Shown: positions 33,976 to 42,649, counted from the stretch's first letter. The stretch: DNA of 47,643 nt from Rhodospirillales bacterium (GCA_028291345.1 JAQGIF010000069.1:1-47643); one strand, 5' to 3'. Translations and numbers: made by a program. Notes: generated from the letters alone by a model not told the origin.

Positions 33976-35367
33976 ATGACCGAAAACGCCATCGACCCGC
34001 TGCCGGCCGGGATTGCGCCCCTGGCGCGCCACCCCCGCACCTTCTTCGGGGAGCCGCGCGCGCTGGCCTATCTGGCCTTCACCGAGGCTTGGGAGCGGTT
34101 TTCCTATTACGGCATGACGGCGCTGCTGGTGCTGTATCTGACCCAGTCGCTGCTACTCCAGGGTCACGTCGAGAACATCGTCGGCTTCGGGCCGTTCCGC
34201 GCCGGGCTGGAGGCGGTGTTCGGCCCGATGAGCACGCTGGCGATCGGATCGCAGATCGTCGGCCTCTATACCGGCTTCGTGTATTTCACCCCCGTCTTTG
34301 GCGGCCTGATCGCCGACCGGTGGCTCGGCCATCGTCTGGCAGTGGTGCTGGGGGCCGTGTTGATGAGCGCGGGCCATCTGGCGATGGCGTTCGACGCGTC
34401 GTTCCTGGGCGCGCTGGCGCTGCTGATCGTCGGCTGCGGCCTGCTGAAGGGCAATATCTCCACCCAGGTCGGCGAACTCTATGACGAGACGGACGGCGAT
34501 GGGCGAACACGGGCCTTCACCATCTTCTCCATGGGGATCAATGTCGGCGCGGTCACCGGGCCGCTGCTCTGTGGGCTGCTGGCCCAGCTTTATGGCTGGC
34601 ATGCCGGCTTCGCCCTGGCCGGGTTGCTGATGCTGATTGGGCTTGGCACCTATATCGCCGGGTTCCGCCTCTATCCCGCCGACCGGCCGAGGGCTCGCGA
34701 CCGGCAAGCGGCCCCCCCGCTCGATAGCCGCCAGCGACGGACGGTCGTCGCGCTCGCCATCATGGCCGGGATCACGACTTTTCAGTCGATCGCCTATTAT
34801 CAAAACACCAATATCAATCTGATCTGGATCGACCGCGACGTCGACATGGTCCTGCTCGGCTTTCACGTTCCCGTCGCCTGGTTCGGCTCGCTCGATTCAT
34901 TAGTGAGCATCGCTGCCGTGCCTGTCCTGTTGCGGCTGTGGCGCCGGCAGGCCGGGCGAGGGCGGGAACCCGACGATCTGGCCAAGATCGGCATCGGCGC
35001 CTGGATCGCCACGGTGGCGAACCTGCTGTTGGTCGGCGGCTGCCTGGCCAGTGCCCAGGCCGGTAGCCGTGTGCCGGTTCTGATACCCATCTTCTATGAC
35101 GTGTTGCTGGGCGTTGCCTTTCTCTATTACTGGCCGACCCTGCTGGCGGCGGTGTCCCGAAATGCCCCGCCCTCGGTGCGGGCGACCATGATGGGCGCGG
35201 TTTTCCTGTCGAGCTTCATCAGCGATTTCGCGCTGGGCTGGCTGGGCGGCCTCTATGACACCATGTCGCCCGCGGCCTTCTGGGCCATGCATGCCGGCAT
35301 CGCGGCGGTCGGCGGCATTCTAGCTTTTGCGCTAAGGCGGCCCCTCAAGGCGCTCCTGGGAGCCTGA
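33976..35367 (+). CDS. POT/PTR-family peptide:proton symporter
   Basis: A 463-residue inner-membrane transporter of the MFS proton-dependent oligopeptide family. The N-terminal signature F-T-E-A-W-E-R-F-S-Y-Y-G-M (the E-x-x-E-R-F-x-Y-Y motif that binds protons and peptide) is followed by TALLVLYLTQSLL, and the PTR2 region GNISTQVGELYDE follows the first loops. About 14 hydrophobic segments fit the family length. The start ATG at 33976 has only a weak ribosome-binding site. It stands alone and converges with the RlpA-like gene. The substrate is probably di- or tripeptides. Confidence 0.92.
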   Translation: MTENAIDPLPAGIAPLARHPRTFFGEPRALAYLAFTEAWERFSYYGMTALLVLYLTQSLLLQGHVENIVGFGPFRAGLEAVFGPMSTLAIGSQIVGLYTGFVYFTPVFGGLIADRWLGHRLAVVLGAVLMSAGHLAMAFDASFLGALALLIVGCGLLKGNISTQVGELYDETDGDGRTRAFTIFSMGINVGAVTGPLLCGLLAQLYGWHAGFALAGLLMLIGLGTYIAGFRLYPADRPRARDRQAAPPLDSRQRRTVVALAIMAGITTFQSIAYYQNTNINLIWIDRDVDMVLLGFHVPVAWFGSLDSLVSIAAVPVLLRLWRRQAGRGREPDDLAKIGIGAWIATVANLLLVGGCLASAQAGSRVPVLIPIFYDVLLGVAFLYYWPTLLAAVSRNAPPSVRATMMGAVFLSSFISDFALGWLGGLYDTMSPAAFWAMHAGIAAVGGILAFALRRPLKALLGA

Positions 35368-35384
35368 GCGGAGCGCGTTATGTT

Positions 35385-35849
35385 TCAGTGTTTCAGCGGA
35401 TGTTCGGCGCCGCCGTTCCGCTTTGCCTCTTTCGCGACCTGCGCGACCTCCGCCTTGAGTTCGGGGGTCGGCTGGTCCGACGGTTTGGCTTCCACGCGCA
35501 CAGGCGCTACGCCGTCCTCCTTGATATCCAGTTCCTTGGCCGCGCGCTTCGAGACGTCGATGATGCGCCCCTTCTTATAGGGACCCCGGTCGTTCACCTT
35601 CACGTCGACGGTCTTGCCGGTCCGTGTGTCGGTGACCTTCGCCTTGGCGCCGAGGGGCAGGTTGGGGGACGCGGCGGTCATCGCGCCCTGGTTCATGGTC
35701 ACCCCGCTCGCCGTTTTCCGCCCGGCAAAGCGATCGCTGTAATAGGACGCCTTTCCATGCTGCTCGACGGTCGCATCCTTATCGGCCGGCCAGGCACTTT
35801 GCGTGGTAGCGATCGCCGACGCGAGCGCCGCGATGGAAATTGCACGCAT
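35385..35849 (-). CDS. RlpA-like double-psi beta-barrel protein with altered catalytic residues
   Basis: A 154-residue exported protein (MRAISIAALASAIATTQSAW, cleavage near WPA). The DPBB core is clear: G-K-A-S-Y-Y-S-D-R-F-A-G-R-K-T-A-S-G, then SPNLPLGAKAKVTDTRTGKT, then VKVNDRGPYKKGRIIDVSKR. In lytic RlpA enzymes the sequence reads T-A-S-G-E and T-A-A-H; here these are T-A-S-G-V and T-A-A-S, so the Glu and His are lost while the Asp of NDRGP is kept. It lacks a SPOR domain, so it may not be a septal glycosylase. AGGAGGA precedes the ATG. The tail is charged and ends in PLKH. Confidence 0.86.
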   Translation of the reverse strand: MRAISIAALASAIATTQSAWPADKDATVEQHGKASYYSDRFAGRKTASGVTMNQGAMTAASPNLPLGAKAKVTDTRTGKTVDVKVNDRGPYKKGRIIDVSKRAAKELDIKEDGVAPVRVEAKPSDQPTPELKAEVAQVAKEAKRNGGAEHPLKH

Positions 35850-35991
35850 CGGCTTCCTCCTGCAGGCTTGTGTCCCGAAACTCCCAGGCGGTATTCGGGT
35901 TCCCGCGGCGAGGACGGCGAGCGGTGGCGCATGTATCACAACGCCTCGAAAATGGGGGCTGACGATGCCCCCAAATTCCCTGATGCCTTGA

Positions 35992-36285
35992 TCAGCGAGT
36001 GGTGCTTATGGTTGCGGGCGATGGCGGCGGCGCCGGCTCCTGGGCGTTAAGCATCTGCTCATTCCGCTGAGCCATATTGGATAGAAGCTGTTGCGACTGC
36101 GCTTGCTCCTGCGCGATGCCCTGCGCGTTTTCCTGGCCCCTGTTATACATCTGCTGCCGAATGACCGGCTCCTGTGGCAGAACAACGATAGGCGCGACGC
36201 CTACTGAAGGCCGGCTCTGCGCGAAGGCCGCTGTCGCACAAAGTGTGCCCAGGGCGACAACAACGGCCGATCTAAGATTTGTCAT
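35992..36285 (-). CDS. Small secreted Gln-rich protein
   Basis: A 97-residue protein with signal peptide MTNLRSAVVVALGTLCATAA (cleavage after FAQ or before it). The mature part has a helical Gln/Asn/Glu-rich centre (GQENAQGIAQEQAQSQQLLS) and a Pro/Ala/Thr-rich tail. Coiled-coil tendency is possible. No known domain was recognised. No strong ribosome-binding site was seen, so the assignment rests on the signal peptide and composition. Confidence 0.6.
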   Translation of the reverse strand: MTNLRSAVVVALGTLCATAAFAQSRPSVGVAPIVVLPQEPVIRQQMYNRGQENAQGIAQEQAQSQQLLSNMAQRNEQMLNAQEPAPPPSPATISTTR

Positions 36286-36806
36286 GATGGAACTCTGTCG
36301 ATTGTTGAACTCCGTCGTCCAAAAGGATGGACCGGCGTCCTCACAAAGCTGGGTACGATCCGGCCTGTTTGAAGGGAAGGGGACCGTGCAGCCCTTCGGT
36401 TTAAATGCGAATTTAATGGAAGCAGGTAGTCGGCAAACGCACTTGATCTGCAGACAGGCATATCGCTCGACCCGCGGTTAAGACAAAACGGGAAGATCCA
36501 AAAAGCACCGAGGATGCGGATTTCACTCGAGATTTTCTCCGCGCTCCTCCGACACAAGGTGATCAAATATGTTGTGTCGCGCGCGCTCAACAAGCTGGAT
36601 TGGGTTAATTCCAAGCTGATTGAAGGCGATTACGAGCCACGAGCGGCTCATATCGAAGACGAGTGGAACGGCGCCCTTCCGACAATCGGAAAAAATAATT
36701 TGCATCTGCGCGGAACGCCTCGACCAGAAGGGCACGCAGGTACCGTTGTCGCGCCAGAACAATGGGCCTACGAGCGCCCGGATCTGCCCTCGCCGCCGAT
36801 GGCGGT
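36286..36806. other. 521-base region without a supported gene
   Basis: Open frames exist on both strands, for example 36514-36888 (+), but none has a ribosome-binding site or a recognisable domain, and those reaching past 36807 overlap parE. It is slightly more AT-rich than its neighbours. It may be decayed coding DNA. Confidence 0.4.
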
Positions 36807-37112
36807 TCACAAATCCCGCAAGACATCCGGCAGGTCGCGTGCGCCGTGCAGGACGCGGACGATCAGCGGCGGCCGGCGATCGGCATGATAGACGATGACA
36901 TAGGGGAAGCCGGTCGGCATGACGAAGCGATACGGTTCCTCGGCAAGTTCCGGACGCGGAACGCCGAAATGGCTATGCGCGCCGATATGCATCGCCGCCT
37001 TCAACACCGCATCGCGCAAGCCCCGCGCGGCGGCCGGATTGTCATGGGCGATCCAGCGCACGGCATCTAGCAGGTCGCGCCGCGCCGCGGGGGACAGCGT
37101 GGCGCTGTTCAC
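36807..37112 (-). CDS. parE: ParE-type toxin of a type II toxin-antitoxin pair, GTG start
   Basis: A 101-residue ParE/RelE-superfamily protein: L-S-P-A-A-R-R-D-L-L-D-A-V-R-W-I at the start, a central H-I-G-A-H-S-H-F-G-V-P-R-P segment, and the strand pair YRFVMPTGFPYVIVYHADRR-PPLIVRVLHGARD, typical for ParE toxins that poison DNA gyrase. Its GTG overlaps the parD stop by one base (TAGTG), so translation is coupled. ParE assignment is by fold pattern; the exact target (gyrase or ribosome) is not shown. Confidence 0.85.
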   Translation of the reverse strand: MNSATLSPAARRDLLDAVRWIAHDNPAAARGLRDAVLKAAMHIGAHSHFGVPRPELAEEPYRFVMPTGFPYVIVYHADRRPPLIVRVLHGARDLPDVLRDL

Positions 37113-37360
37113 TATCGCGCGGCGTCGATGATGTCGTCGATTTCGGCCAGCACGCTATCGAGGGAAATCGCGCCGTCACGGTCGGCTTCCTGCTCCGCCG
37201 CCCGCAGCATCAGCCGAAACTGACGGCGGCGATCCTCAGACTCCTGCAACAGCCGAAGGCCCGAACGGACGACCTCGCTGACATTGTTATAGCGCCCGCC
37301 TTCGACGCATTCGCGCGTGAAGCGTTCGAGTTCGGCGGTGAGGTGGACGTTGGTTGCCAT
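37112..37360 (-). CDS. parD: ParD-type antitoxin, ribbon-helix-helix
   Basis: An 82-residue antitoxin. The N-terminal part M-A-T-N-V-H-L-T-A-E-L-E-R-F with GGRYNNVSEVVRSGLRLLQE is the ribbon-helix-helix DNA-binding domain of ParD/CC2985-type proteins; the acidic C-terminal tail (ISLDSVLAEIDDIIDAA) would wrap the toxin. It is upstream of parE and would repress its own operon at the perfect palindrome that ends nine bases from its start. AGGAG inside that palindrome is its ribosome-binding site. Confidence 0.87.
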   Translation of the reverse strand: MATNVHLTAELERFTRECVEGGRYNNVSEVVRSGLRLLQESEDRRRQFRLMLRAAEQEADRDGAISLDSVLAEIDDIIDAAR

Positions 37361-37368
37361 TGCGGGCT

Positions 37369-37391
37369 CCTATGTCAAGGATTGACATAGG
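37369..37391 (-). promoter_or_regulatory. Palindromic ParD operator
   Basis: CCTATGTCAA-GGA-TTGACATAGG is a perfect 10-bp inverted repeat with a 3-base centre. On the minus strand its right end supplies the AGGAG ribosome-binding site of parD. Its place and symmetry fit an autoregulatory ribbon-helix-helix site. Confidence 0.75.
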
Positions 37392-37500
37392 ATTTAGGCG
37401 AGAGGCACCCGTTTTGCAAGCTAGTCATGTCGCTACGACCCCTTTTTGATTGCTATGGGCAGTCGCTAGGATTGCTGCCCTTTCCGCTAAGGCGAGGGAA

Positions 37501-37590
37501 TTAATTAACTATCATCGTACTGGTCCCCGCCTTGGCGCGTTCGCGGGCGAAGCGTTCGAGCTCGGCGGTGAGATGGACCTTGGTTGCCAC
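37501..37590 (-). pseudogene. Truncated second copy of the parD start and promoter region
   Basis: The 29-residue frame VATKVHLTAELERFARERAK-AGTSTMIVN matches the first ~20 residues of the neighbouring ParD (MATNVHLTAELERFTRE) and then diverges and stops. Upstream, CCTGTGTCAAGGA repeats half of the ParD operator (CCTATGTCAAGGA), but its second half is lost. So roughly 37501-37615 is a duplicated promoter-start segment of parD, or the remnant of a second ParDE locus. Confidence 0.8.
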
Positions 37591-37760
37591 GACAGGCACC
37601 TGTGTCAAGGACCGTTCCTGCTCGCAACTTGCGGCAGAGTGCGGCACGCGGAATGGATCGACGGCGGCGGATTGCTCCGGCATATCTCAACCGAGCGGTT
37701 CGATCTGGTTGCCGCGACGGGGCCGGAAGGCGCCGCCTCATCCAAATCTGGAGGAATGCG

Positions 37761-38432
37761 TTGAGCCTTACACACCTCGCTTCGATCGCGGCGCTTCTTG
37801 CCGGATTTTCGCTGACCGCGCTGGCAGGCGGCAGAGCCAGCACCTTGGAGGACGGCGACGCCGCCTATGCGAACAAGGACTATGCGACGGCGTTGCGCCT
37901 GTTGCGCTCGGTTGCGGATCATGGAAACGCTGAGGCCGATTTAAGGCTCAGCGGTATGTATCTGAGTGGGACAGGCGTTCCTGCGGACGCTGCGCAAAGC
38001 CGCTTCTGGAAGGAAAAAGCGGCGGAAAACGGCGACGCCGCGACTCAATTGGATGTGGCGGACATGTATCTTTTCGGGGTCGAGGGCGCGGCCAAGGATG
38101 TCGCGCGTGGCATGATCTGGCTGCGCAAAGCCGTCAATCGAGGCTTCCCGGCGGCTGAGCTCCAGCTGGCGGCGCAATACCGTCTCGGCGAGGGGGTGCC
38201 CAAGGACCTTGAGCAGGCGCTGTTCTGGGAGCGCAAAGCGGCCGAGGGCGGCAATATCGTCGCGCAGATGGTTATGGGGGAACGATTTGCGGCGGGATTC
38301 GGCGTTGCGAAGGACTTGGGCCAGGCAATCGCATGGTACAAAAAGGCGGCTGTGCCGCCGTCATTCTATCGGTATAGAGCCGTGACGAGGATTGCGGGGC
38401 TGGAGAAAGAGCGGGCGCGGTGGGGGCGTTAG
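37761..38432 (+). CDS. Sel1-like repeat protein, TTG start
   Basis: A 223-residue exported protein. The hydrophobic start LSLTHLASIAALLAGFSLTA looks like a signal peptide. Four or more Sel1-type repeats follow (A-E-A-D-L-R-L-S-G-M-Y-L-S-G-T-G-V-P, AELQLAAQYRLGEGVPKDLE, AQMVMGERFAAGFGVAKDLG). Sel1 repeats make a protein-binding solenoid. GGAGG six bases before TTG sets the start; the ATG inside that gap opens only a two-codon frame (ATG CGT TGA). It is probably a periplasmic scaffold of unknown partner. It is convergent with the acyl-CoA ligase gene. Confidence 0.8.
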   Translation: MSLTHLASIAALLAGFSLTALAGGRASTLEDGDAAYANKDYATALRLLRSVADHGNAEADLRLSGMYLSGTGVPADAAQSRFWKEKAAENGDAATQLDVADMYLFGVEGAAKDVARGMIWLRKAVNRGFPAAELQLAAQYRLGEGVPKDLEQALFWERKAAEGGNIVAQMVMGERFAAGFGVAKDLGQAIAWYKKAAVPPSFYRYRAVTRIAGLEKERARWGR

Positions 38433-38555
38433 CCCGTCTTTGTCTTTGGGATGGCCAGTCTCTTTTGCCAGAATACTGTCTGCTACAGTCAAAGTTTTTG
38501 CGAATGAAGGATCACGAAGAGGTCGGGCGGGTTACCGGGCGAAACGCCCAGGAAA

Positions 38556-40130
38556 CTAAGCCCTCTCCCGATCCCACGCTCCCTCAACGCCCGTCGCCCG
38601 CAGTAGCACCTTCTGCACCTTACCCGTCGGCGTCTTCGGCAGTTCGTCCGCGATAATCTCGATATAGCGCGGGACCATATAGGCGGGCAGGCGCTCCTTC
38701 AGGAAGGCCAGCAAATCGGCGGGTTCGACTACGCAGCCGGGCTTCAGTGAGGCGACGACTTTCAGCTCGTCTTCCGATAGGTCGGAGGGCACGGCCACGG
38801 CGGCTGATTCGCGGATGGCGGGGTGGGCGTCGACTTCGACTTCCACTTCGAATGAGGAGATGTTCTCGCCGCGGCGGCGCAGGCAGTCCTTGATGCGATC
38901 GACGAAATAGAAATTGCCGCCTTCGTCATACGAGAAGCCGTCGCCGGTATGCAGCCACTGGTTGCGCCACGCCTGGGCGGTCGCTTTTTCGTTGCGCCAG
39001 TAACCCAAATTCAGCTCCCACGGATTGTCGGCGCGCAGCACCAGCTCGCCGGCCTTGCCGGGCGGAAGGGGCTCGTCGTTCTCATCGACGATGCGCGCCT
39101 GGATGCCGGGGCGGGGCCGGCCGCAGGATTGCAGGTTCTTCAGGTTCCAGCCGTCGGCGGCGATCGGGCAGCTGACCTCCGTCATGTTGAAGAAGGTGGT
39201 GATCTGGCTGATCCCGAACCGCTCCTTGAACTCGTCCAGGTTGCGCAGCAGCGGGATCATGATCAGCTTTTTCAGCGTGTGATCGCGGTCGGCTGTGGAG
39301 GGGGCCTGCGACATCAGGAAGTTCGGCATGGTCGACAGCAGGATCGAGAAGGTCGCGCGGAAATTCCTGATGTCGCTCCAGAAATTGCTGACCGAGAATC
39401 TGCCGCGCACCGCCATGCTGGCCCCGGCGATGATGACGATCCCGAACATATGCGAGAGCGCGACATGGAACATCGGCAGGGTCATGTAGAAGATATCGTC
39501 CGGCGAACAGAGCTTGGCCGGCGGCGTCGCCGTCGCATGGGCCTGGGCATAGCTATAGAGCACGCCCTTCGAGGGGCCTGTGGTGCCGGATGTGTAGAAG
39601 ATCGCCATCGGATCGTAATATTCGACTGCGGGCGGCAGCGGGCTGTCGTCGGGGTCGAACAGGGCGGTGAAGGGGCGGTAGGTCCAGGCTGGGACGGCAT
39701 CGGCCGGCGTGTCGCCCTGATAGACGAACACCGTCGTCAGCTCCGGCAAATTCTCGGCGGTGTTGTGCCAGACTTTCAGATGCCCATTCCAGATCACCGC
39801 CAGCCTGGCGCCGGAGTTATTGACCTGATGCTGCAGCATCCCGGCCTTGTAGGCCTCGTTCACCGGCACCATCAGCGCGCCGATTTTCGACAGTCCCAGC
39901 CATACCAGCACCATTTCGATTGAGCTGGGCAGCATCACCAGCACCCTGTCGCCCTTCACCACACCGGCGGCGGCGAACCCTCGCCCGATGCGGCTGGTGG
40001 CGCGATCGACTTCGCCATAGGTCATGGTGCGGTCGTTCATCAGCAACAGCGGCTTGTCCGGATGCCGCTTGGCGTGATCCTCGAGCAGATAGTGATAGAC
40101 GATGCTGCGGGCTTTGGTGCTGACGGACAT
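38556..40130 (-). CDS. AMP-dependent acyl-CoA synthetase/ligase
   Basis: A 524-residue ANL-superfamily enzyme that activates a carboxylic acid to its CoA thioester with ATP. The P-loop motif YTSGTTGPSKGV, the adenylate motif LHTGDGFSYDEGGNFYFVDR, and the C-terminal PTGKVQK catalytic lysine are complete. It most resembles the carnitine-CoA/long-chain ligase-like group. It is the last gene of the six-enzyme run and is placed one base after the VOC stop (TAGAATG), so translation is coupled. The substrate is not known; an aromatic or alicyclic acid made by the P450/amidohydrolase set is likely. Confidence 0.93.
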   Translation of the reverse strand: MSVSTKARSIVYHYLLEDHAKRHPDKPLLLMNDRTMTYGEVDRATSRIGRGFAAAGVVKGDRVLVMLPSSIEMVLVWLGLSKIGALMVPVNEAYKAGMLQHQVNNSGARLAVIWNGHLKVWHNTAENLPELTTVFVYQGDTPADAVPAWTYRPFTALFDPDDSPLPPAVEYYDPMAIFYTSGTTGPSKGVLYSYAQAHATATPPAKLCSPDDIFYMTLPMFHVALSHMFGIVIIAGASMAVRGRFSVSNFWSDIRNFRATFSILLSTMPNFLMSQAPSTADRDHTLKKLIMIPLLRNLDEFKERFGISQITTFFNMTEVSCPIAADGWNLKNLQSCGRPRPGIQARIVDENDEPLPPGKAGELVLRADNPWELNLGYWRNEKATAQAWRNQWLHTGDGFSYDEGGNFYFVDRIKDCLRRRGENISSFEVEVEVDAHPAIRESAAVAVPSDLSEDELKVVASLKPGCVVEPADLLAFLKERLPAYMVPRYIEIIADELPKTPTGKVQKVLLRATGVEGAWDRERA

Positions 40131-40131
40131 T

Positions 40132-40632
40132 CTACTCTCTGACGAACTGCATGAACTCGATGACCACGCCGTCCGGGTCGCCGCAGCAGAAGACATATTG
40201 ACGCGAGCCGCCCATATCGATGACGCTGGGCGGGCTATAGACGTCATAGCCCCCGTCCTTCAGCGCGATATAGAGGGCGGTGCAGTCGCGCACTTTCAGG
40301 CAGATGCGGGCGATGCCCAGATGAGCGAGGGTGCGGGGGCCGGCGGATTCCGACACTGGCTGCTTCCACTCGATCAGGTCCAGCCGGGTCGCCCACGGAT
40401 CGTCGCCCAGCACCAGGAAGGTGGCGCGGCCATCGATGCGGGCCGGCATGCGGAAGAGGGCGCCAAGTCCGATATCGCCGAAGGTCCGCCCGTCATCCAC
40501 GGCCGCGAAATCGAGATATTCGCGAAAGCCGATGGCCTTGTAGAAGCCGAGCGAGCGCTCGAAATTGCTGCAATTCACATTGACGTGGAAGATCTGGAGG
40601 GCGTTTGGGCGCTCCTTCGGTGTGTCGCTCAT
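40132..40632 (-). CDS. VOC (glyoxalase/dioxygenase fold) family protein
   Basis: A 166-residue two-module betaalphabetabetabeta protein: IFHVNVNCSNFERSLGFYKA at the start of module 1, LAHLGIARICLKVRD at module 2, and GVVIEFMQ at the end. The metal-site residues His (FHVNV), His (AHLGI) and Glu (VIEF) are present. It could be an isomerase, lyase or extradiol-type dioxygenase. The ATG overlaps the crotonase stop (TAATG), showing operon coupling. The longer frame from 41094 is a shadow of the crotonase gene. Confidence 0.9.
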   Translation of the reverse strand: MSDTPKERPNALQIFHVNVNCSNFERSLGFYKAIGFREYLDFAAVDDGRTFGDIGLGALFRMPARIDGRATFLVLGDDPWATRLDLIEWKQPVSESAGPRTLAHLGIARICLKVRDCTALYIALKDGGYDVYSPPSVIDMGGSRQYVFCCGDPDGVVIEFMQFVRE

Positions 40633-41429
40633 TACCGCCCTTTGAACTCCGCCGCGCGCTTTTCCTTGAAGCTCTGCACACCCTCCTCGGCGTCTTCCGA
40701 GGCGAACAGCCGCTGCTGCACCGGGCCGAGTTCCTGCGCGGCGGACGCGACCCCGTGCAGCACGGCGCGGCGTGCGTTGGTCAGGGTCGCTTGTACTGCA
40801 AGAGGCGCCTGGGCGGCGATCTTCTCCGCCAGCTCCAGGGCGCGGCCGAGTTGCTGGCCGGGCTCGACCACCTCCTGGACCAGGCCGAGGCGTAGCGCCG
40901 TGGCGCTGTCGAACTCGTCGCCGGTCAGTAAATAGCGCATGGCGTTGCCCCAACCCGCACGCTCGACAATGCGAATGGTCGCGCCGTGATTGGCGAAGAT
41001 GCCGCGCTTGACCTCGATCTGGCCGAAACGGCAATCGCCGGCGGCGATGACGATGTCGGCGGCCAGCATCAATTCGATTGTGATGGTGAAGCAAATGCCC
41101 TGCACCGCGGCGACGACCGGCTTCGTGCGCAAGGGCGGGAAGAGGTCGAACGGATCGACAAGGCCAGGTGGTGTCAGGTGGCGGCCACTTTTGAACAGAT
41201 GCTGCAACTGATCGAGCTGGATGCCTGCGGAGAAATGCGGGCCGAAGGCATGTAGCACGCCGACGCGTATGTCCGGGGCGCGCTCCAGCCGGTCATAGGC
41301 CTGAGCGAGTTCGTTGAACATCTTCTCGCTGACGCCGTTCAGCTTGGCCACGCGGTCCAGCCCGATCAGCAATATATGCCCGCGCTGTTCGACGACAATG
41401 CGGCCGTTCGGATCAGTTTGCGCATCCAT
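40632..41429 (-). CDS. Crotonase-family enoyl-CoA hydratase/isomerase
   Basis: A 265-residue crotonase. The oxyanion-hole segments are FGPHFSAGIQLDQL and RGIFANHGATIR. The general-acid/base Glu of the Q-I-E-V segment is kept, while the position of the second hydratase Glu appears to be Arg (GWGNAMRYLLTG), so a simple syn-hydratase reaction is uncertain; isomerase, hydrolase or C-C lyase activity is possible. The ATG lies two bases after the P450 stop; a TTG six bases upstream overlaps that stop. GGAAGG is the likely ribosome-binding site. Confidence 0.9.
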   Translation of the reverse strand: MDAQTDPNGRIVVEQRGHILLIGLDRVAKLNGVSEKMFNELAQAYDRLERAPDIRVGVLHAFGPHFSAGIQLDQLQHLFKSGRHLTPPGLVDPFDLFPPLRTKPVVAAVQGICFTITIELMLAADIVIAAGDCRFGQIEVKRGIFANHGATIRIVERAGWGNAMRYLLTGDEFDSATALRLGLVQEVVEPGQQLGRALELAEKIAAQAPLAVQATLTNARRAVLHGVASAAQELGPVQQRLFASEDAEEGVQSFKEKRAAEFKGR

Positions 41430-41431
41430 GA

Positions 41432-42649
41432 TCAATCAGCCTTCCAGGCAAGGGGTAGGGTGGTCAGCGACAGCGTTCCGCCCGACGACGCTTCGATTAA
41501 ACCACCCACCGGCACATGCACCTCGGGGAGGCGGGGCAGCAGCTCCTCGACCATGATTCGCAGCTCCAGCCGCGCCAGATAGGCGCCAGGGCAGATATGG
41601 ATGCCGGCGCCGAATGCCCAATGAGAGTCAGCCTCGACCCGACCGAAATCCACGATCTCGGGATTCGCAAAGGCAGTCGGGTCCAGCCCGGCAATGGGCG
41701 TCGAGCATAGCACCATGTCGCCGGCCTTCATTGCCACGCCGTGATAGTCGCAATCGTCGCGCACAACCCGGGCGATATTGGCGATGCCGAACCGGCGCAG
41801 CAATTCCTCGATCGCGGGCTTAATCAGCGCCGGGTCATCGAGCAGCTGCTGCCGATGGCGCGGATTCTCGGCTAGGAAGCGCATGACGTGAGTCATCTGG
41901 GCGGTGACCGTATCCAGGCCGCCCAGAAACAGCATCATCCAGATCGAGACCATCTCGTCACGGTTCAGCTTGCGTCCGTCGACTTCGGCGGCAAGCATCG
42001 CTGGCAGCATATGGCCCCCGGCCTCGGTTGGGTTCGCGATACGCTCGTCGAGCCAGCCATAGAGATAGGCGGCCAGGTCACGGAAAGCGGCGGTACCTTC
42101 CTCCGGCGTCTCCGGGCGGAACACGCCGCGCACCCAGGGCATGAACATCTCGCGCCGGTCGGGCGGCAGGTCCATCATCCGCAGGAACAGATCGACCGGC
42201 ATCGGCTGCGCAAAGCTGGGCACGAAATCGCAGGCGCCGGTGGGCACAGTCTTATCGGCCCAATCCCGCATCAGCTTGCGTGCATCGCTTTCCAAGGACG
42301 CTAGCGCGCGGGGCGAGAACATCTTCTGCGCCAGGAACTTGCGATATTTGGCGTGGTCCGGCGGGTCGATATTGTTGGGGATCAGCGGCGGCGCGTCCGG
42401 GATCTTCGGGATCGTGACGTACTGGTTCGAGAACAGGTCATGGCGGCGAAACGTCTCCGCGACCAGCGCGTTGCGGGTGACGACCCAGTATCCGCCGAGC
42501 TCCGGCGTATAGAAGATATCTGGCTTGTCGGTCAGCTCACGGATCAGTCCCCATGGATCGGTCCGCATACGCGGATCGCGCCGGAAGTCGAAGCGGACCA
42601 CCAGGCCGGGCGGGACGTGCGCGGGTATTTCCAACGCCGCCTGTGTCAT
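41432..42649 (-). CDS. Cytochrome P450
   Basis: A 405-residue soluble bacterial P450. Visible are the I-helix FLGGLDTVTAQM (oxygen-activation G-G-x-D-T), the K-helix E-x-x-R in EELLRRFG, and the heme loop FGAGIHICPGAYLARLEL with the Cys thiolate. The length is typical of class I P450s. It needs a ferredoxin and reductase; none is encoded in this window. It starts two bases after the nitronate-monooxygenase-like stop. The substrate is probably an alicyclic, terpenoid or aromatic acid fed to the CoA steps encoded next to it. Confidence 0.95.
   Translation of the reverse strand: MTQAALEIPAHVPPGLVVRFDFRRDPRMRTDPWGLIRELTDKPDIFYTPELGGYWVVTRNALVAETFRRHDLFSNQYVTIPKIPDAPPLIPNNIDPPDHAKYRKFLAQKMFSPRALASLESDARKLMRDWADKTVPTGACDFVPSFAQPMPVDLFLRMMDLPPDRREMFMPWVRGVFRPETPEEGTAAFRDLAAYLYGWLDERIANPTEAGGHMLPAMLAAEVDGRKLNRDEMVSIWMMLFLGGLDTVTAQMTHVMRFLAENPRHRQQLLDDPALIKPAIEELLRRFGIANIARVVRDDCDYHGVAMKAGDMVLCSTPIAGLDPTAFANPEIVDFGRVEADSHWAFGAGIHICPGAYLARLELRIMVEELLPRLPEVHVPVGGLIEASSGGTLSLTTLPLAWKAD

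Noticed and set aside
36514..36888. Possible 124-residue gene (MRISLEIFSALL...)
   Set aside because: The first part looks protein-like but there is no ribosome-binding site or known domain, and its end overlaps parE on the other strand. It is kept only as an unresolved region.
38475..38489. ACTGT-CTGCT-ACAGT hairpin between the Sel1 and acyl-CoA ligase genes
   Set aside because: A short AT-containing stem with a delayed T-run; it may help termination of convergent genes but is not supported enough.
38949..39923. 324-residue open frame on the plus strand
   Set aside because: Antisense to the acyl-CoA ligase, whose motifs are complete; no domain or start signal on this strand.
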